NCBI GenBank assembly: GCA_011087955.1
Contig: JAALKR010000002.1
Location: 1 to 45,032 of the forward strand
Source: Oligoflexia bacterium
GTDB lineage: Bacteria > Bdellovibrionota > UBA1018 > CAIPTA01 > JAALKR01
Length of the DNA stretch: 45,032 nucleotides
Reading direction: 5' to 3'
Position numbers and translations under genes: made by a program
The notes under the pieces: generated by a model
Seen by the model: only the letters and a program-made list of their open reading frames with translations
What the model was told of the DNA's origin: nothing
The model's database searches: none
In this document: positions 44,277-45,032 of the stretch, in pieces
Position numbering within the stretch: position 1 is the first letter of the stretch
Layout of the letters: each line of letters starts with the position of its first letter

Positions 44277-45032
44277 TTACTTACGTTGACCAACCGGAAT
44301 CGTAATTTGCTCGGTATCAAAAGTTCCAAAATTATTTCTAATTTTTTCATCAACGACCAAACCCTCGGTACTGATATCCGAAATAACTCCACCTCGATCG
44401 CCTATAGCCATATTTTTTTGAACAACCCTGTTTCCGCCGCTTCCTGGAATTCGAACCAAGGCTCGTGGATTTTTTCTTCCTACTAACACGGCTAACACCT
44501 CATACTGCTCTGCCGGGAATCGTTCGAGTGGTGGAAGATCTTCAGGATTGATGACTACTTCTTCTTTTGGCTCATCATCTTCTTCCTCCTCTTTAGGCTT
44601 TAATCCACGAGAGGCACGCATCTTTTTGACAAACTCTGGCTCTGTATCCTCAAATGGATCTCTTCTGCGCAGGACGTTTCTAACCGTCGATAGCCGCTGC
44701 AAGAAATCTTCTGCTGACATCCCTCCTGCTGCTTCCGGGTTACTGCTGTCTTCGGACTCCTGAGTATCATTGGTGGCCAAAGCTTCCGTATCTCCAGCCT
44801 CTGCATCGGTGCTTGCCGCCGGAGTAGTACTTGTTGCCTCATCCGTAGCAGGAGTGCTTGCCGCCGGAGTAGTACCTGCCGCCTCACCCGTAGCAGGAGT
44901 GCTTGCCGCCGGAGTAGTACTTGTTGCCTCATCCGTAGCAGGAGTGCTTGCCGCCGGAGTAGTACTTGTTGCCTCACCCGTAGCAGGAGTGCTTGCCGCC
45001 GGAGTAGTACTTGTTGCCTCACCCGTAGCAGG
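44277..45032 (-). CDS. pilP: PilP, type IV pilus inner-membrane lipoprotein (partial; 5' end beyond the window)
   Basis: The frame stays open to the window edge, so the true start is outside. The visible part begins with five copies of a 15-residue repeat (PATGEATSTTPAAST) and then DAEAGDTEALATNDTQESED, a disordered linker. The C-terminal PilP domain holds LPPLERFPAEQYEVLAVLVG, ALVRIPGSGGNRVVQKNMAI, GDRGGVISDISTEGLVVDEK. PilP links the PilN/PilO inner-membrane ring to the PilQ N-domains. A start at TTG 44780 would give only the linker end and domain; the upstream frame shows it is not the real start. The long repetitive linker is unusual for PilP, and pilQ follows 6-51 bp downstream. Confidence 0.85.
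   Translation of the reverse strand, partial: PATGEATSTTPAASTPATGEATSTTPAASTPATDEATSTTPAASTPATGEAAGTTPAASTPATDEATSTTPAASTDAEAGDTEALATNDTQESEDSSNPEAAGGMSAEDFLQRLSTVRNVLRRRDPFEDTEPEFVKKMRASRGLKPKEEEEDDEPKEEVVINPEDLPPLERFPAEQYEVLAVLVGRKNPRALVRIPGSGGNRVVQKNMAIGDRGGVISDISTEGLVVDEKIRNNFGTFDTEQITIPVGQRK
44808..45032 (-). repeat. 45-bp tandem repeat array, in frame within pilP
   Basis: Five full copies of a 45-bp unit lie head to tail and reach the window edge, so the total number is unknown. Each encodes PATGEATSTTPAAST with small changes (G or D at position 4; one copy reads GEAAGTT). The unit length is a multiple of three, so copy-number changes keep the frame. The near identity at DNA level, including third positions, suggests recent expansion or homogenisation. 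Confidence 0.9.

Noticed and set aside
44600-45022. Arg/Gln/Leu-rich open frame on the minus strand over the repeat
   Set aside because: It is the alternative frame of the 45-bp repeats; the PilP frame continues into a conserved domain while this one does not.
44808-45032. CRISPR-like array
   Set aside because: Repeats are directly adjacent without spacers, are a multiple of three and encode a regular peptide repeat in pilP.

Overview
The window is about 45 kb of chromosome from a diderm, LPS-type bacterium with a moderate to AT-leaning base composition. Lipopolysaccharide export (LptF/G family), a TamA/TamB outer-membrane pair, a type IV pilus secretin (PilQ/PilP) and nucleotide-sugar pathways all point to a Gram-negative organism. 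The order pilP-pilQ-TPR-efp-accB-accC-TPR-tamB-tamA, the many TPR proteins and a TamA/Omp85 protein with about seven POTRA modules suggest a deltaproteobacterial-grade lineage (Bdellovibrionota, Myxococcota or SAR324-like). That placement is inference. The genetic code is standard: several intact genes end in TGA.

Region 1 (1-25.1 kb) is a surface-polysaccharide locus. The left edge is decaying: a GT-C type membrane glycosyltransferase gene is interrupted by one in-frame TGA, and it is followed by a short-chain dehydrogenase remnant that has lost its N-terminal third, carries a frameshift and has Phe at the catalytic Tyr position. A tightly overlapping minus-strand operon follows, in transcription order: GT4 glycosyltransferase, PseC-like aminotransferase, RmlD-like reductase, and two consecutive O-antigen polymerase/ligase-like membrane proteins. 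A divergent AT-rich FkbM methyltransferase gene comes next. A second minus-strand unit makes GDP-L-fucose (gmd, fcl), includes a WecG/TagA glycosyltransferase and a 52-residue DUF5989 protein, then contains the wreck of a secreted NlpC/P60- or CHAP-like protein, and ends in a 968-residue secreted protein combining an L-type lectin domain, an alpha/beta-hydrolase-like middle and an M64-type zinc peptidase. To the right lie a DAHP synthase, two polyprenyl-phosphate sugar transferases (the likely initiating enzymes), a DPM1-like GT2, a DEDDh exonuclease, a membrane PilZ protein, a PilF-like TPR lipoprotein, a RodZ-like protein and an LptF/G permease. Between rodZ-like and lptF is an AT-rich stretch with three DnaA-box-like 9-mers.

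Region 2 (25.1-28.5 kb) holds plus-strand housekeeping genes: pepA, asnS and trmL.

Region 3 (28.5-45 kb) is entirely minus strand and closely packed. Transcription runs from the window's right edge: pilP (5' end outside the window, carrying five copies of a 45-bp repeat), pilQ, a TPR gene, efp, accB, accC, a large TPR gene, tamB, tamA, rplM, rpsI. It links pilus secretion, elongation factor P, fatty-acid synthesis and outer-membrane assembly on one strand with gaps of 0-79 bp.

The most unusual items are the lectin/hydrolase-like/M64 fusion, the chain of pseudogenes in the polysaccharide locus, the seven-POTRA TamA, the DnaA-box cluster and the in-frame repeat array of PilP. I saw no complete insertion sequence, tRNA, rRNA or CRISPR array.
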